From Acidithiobacillus ferridurans (GTDB lineage: Bacteria > Pseudomonadota > Gammaproteobacteria > Acidithiobacillales > Acidithiobacillaceae): DNA of 64,000 nt. Below are positions 63,269 to 64,000 of this stretch, piece by piece. The stretch covers positions 1,629,501 through 1,693,500 of the forward strand of contig NZ_AP018795.1 in NCBI RefSeq assembly GCF_003966655.1. Reading direction: 5' to 3'. The notes under the pieces are model-generated. The model was not told the DNA's origin. It saw only the letters and a list, made by a program, of their open reading frames with translations, and searched no databases. The position numbers were made by a program, and so were the translations under genes. How positions within the stretch are numbered: the stretch's first letter is position 1; every line of letters begins with the position of its first letter.

Positions 63269-64000
63269 ATGTCCAAAAGTCATCTTTTCACCTCTGAATC
63301 CGTTTCCGAAGGTCACCCCGATAAAGTCGCGGATCAGATTTCCGATGCCATCCTCGACGCGATTCTGGCTCAGGACCCCCGCGGTCGCGTGGCGGCCGAG
63401 ACGCTGATTACCACGGGTCTGATCGTGCTCGCGGGTGAAATTACCACCACCGCGGTGGTGGACTATGCGGATGTGGCGCGCCAGACCGTGCGCCGGATCG
63501 GTTACAACTCCTCGGACATGGGTTTTGACTGGGCCTCCTGCGCGGTGGTGCAGACCTTGGACAAGCAATCCCCAGATATCGCTCAAGGCGTGGACGAAGG
63601 TGCCGGCCTTGATCTCGATCAGGGCGCTGGTGACCAAGGCTTGATGTTCGGCTTTGCCTGTGACGAGACGGACGTGCTGATGCCGACGCCCATCTATTTT
63701 GCCCACCGTCTGACCGAGCGGCAGGCGATGGTGCGCAAAGATGGTCGCCTGCCCTGGCTGCGTCCCGACGCCAAGAGCCAGGTGACGGTACGCTATGAGG
63801 ATGGTCGCCCAGTCGCCATTGATACCGTGGTGCTCTCCACCCAGCATGGCCCGGATATCAGCCATGCCGATCTCGTCGAAGCCGTGCGTGAGGAAATCAT
63901 CAAGCCCGTCCTGCCTCCCGAGATGATCCATAAGGATACCAAGTACCTCATCAATCCCACCGGCCGTTTCGTGATCGGCGGACCCGTAGGTGACTGTGGT
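63269..64000 (+). CDS. metK: S-adenosylmethionine synthetase (partial, 3' end off the window)
   Basis: Makes SAM from methionine and ATP. 244 codons are visible from the ATG at 63269. The N-terminal [15 protein letters not shown] motif, [17 protein letters not shown] (the central motif) and the D-A-K-S-Q-V-T-V segment leave no doubt. A GAGGAGC lies before the ATG. The gene runs off the right edge after the G-R-F-V-I-G-G-P segment. The 140 bases upstream contain a short hairpin but no recognised SAM riboswitch. Confidence 0.97.
   Translation, partial: MSKSHLFTSESVSEGHPDKVADQISDAILDAILAQDPRGRVAAETLITTGLIVLAGEITTTAVVDYADVARQTVRRIGYNSSDMGFDWASCAVVQTLDKQSPDIAQGVDEGAGLDLDQGAGDQGLMFGFACDETDVLMPTPIYFAHRLTERQAMVRKDGRLPWLRPDAKSQVTVRYEDGRPVAIDTVVLSTQHGPDISHADLVEAVREEIIKPVLPPEMIHKDTKYLINPTGRFVIGGPVGDCG

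Noticed and set aside
1-64000. tRNA, rRNA and CRISPR arrays
   Set aside because: No cloverleaf, ribosomal RNA stretch or regular short repeat with spacers was recognised; the only repeats of note are the attC sites and the IS ends.

Overview
The window looks like the chromosome of an Acidithiobacillus-type proteobacterium. The backbone is GC-rich and Gram-negative: LptE, LolCD, LpxK/KdsB, a predicted outer-membrane barrel and SelO. It carries the proteobacterial surE-pcm-rpoS order and a diheme cytochrome c peroxidase. The genus is an inference from gene content; no rRNA or other taxonomic marker is present.

Backbone part 1 (1-32.9 kb). Reading rightward: lptE-leuS (minus strand), wrbA, a YceI protein, a VanX-like dipeptidase, a catalytically altered MutM-like protein, a rhodanese, a cation-diffusion transporter, and glnA with NtrC-type dyads upstream. 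These are followed by surE, a frameshifted pcm, rpoS, an AlaC-like aminotransferase, hom, thrC, recJ, prfB with its programmed +1 frameshift, lysS and lolCD. A divergent DUF2062/comEC pair comes next. The stretch ends in a tight run of exbB, exbD, an acyltransferase, a WaaA-like gene, lpxK, a Trm112-like gene and kdsB (lipid A/Kdo supply), then ppa.

Accessory region (32.9-47 kb). A chromosomal integron occupies 32.9-43 kb: intI on the minus strand, a putative attI, and ten cassette-derived units on the plus strand bounded by attC sites. The rule that the inverse core (R'') of a cassette's attC is complementary to the first bases of the same cassette holds at every cassette with both ends intact (1-5, 8, 9), and cassette 6 keeps the half that can be tested, so boundaries are given to the base. 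Cassettes encode a SEC-C zinc protein, an SRPBCC protein, a possible plasmid-fertility-inhibition-like protein, two VOC proteins, a tautomerase-fold protein without Pro1, an Mrr-like nuclease, a GIY-YIG-like/DUF6884 pair, GNAT acetyltransferases and a GFA enzyme. An IS66 element sits in attC6 and has removed DNA on its right side. Beyond the array lie a GNAT/DUF1778 toxin-antitoxin pair, relics of an ISL3 transposase and a P-type ATPase, a cytochrome c peroxidase behind a perfect dyad, and a relic attC directly followed by the 5' end of a group II intron. The intron and relic attC suggest the array once extended to about 46.7 kb.

Backbone part 2 (47-64 kb): a uracil-DNA-glycosylase-like protein, selO, clpA-clpS, a parvulin, a DJ-1 protein, ctpA-envC-gpmI, glgP, a host-attachment-like protein, a second rhodanese, a PfkB kinase, an outer-membrane barrel protein and the start of metK. 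Most of these are ordinary. The best leads are the integron and its defence-like cassettes, the palindromes at intI, the intron/attC relic, and several enzymes that lack expected catalytic residues (MutM-like, tautomerase-like, WaaA-like, ComEC C-domain).
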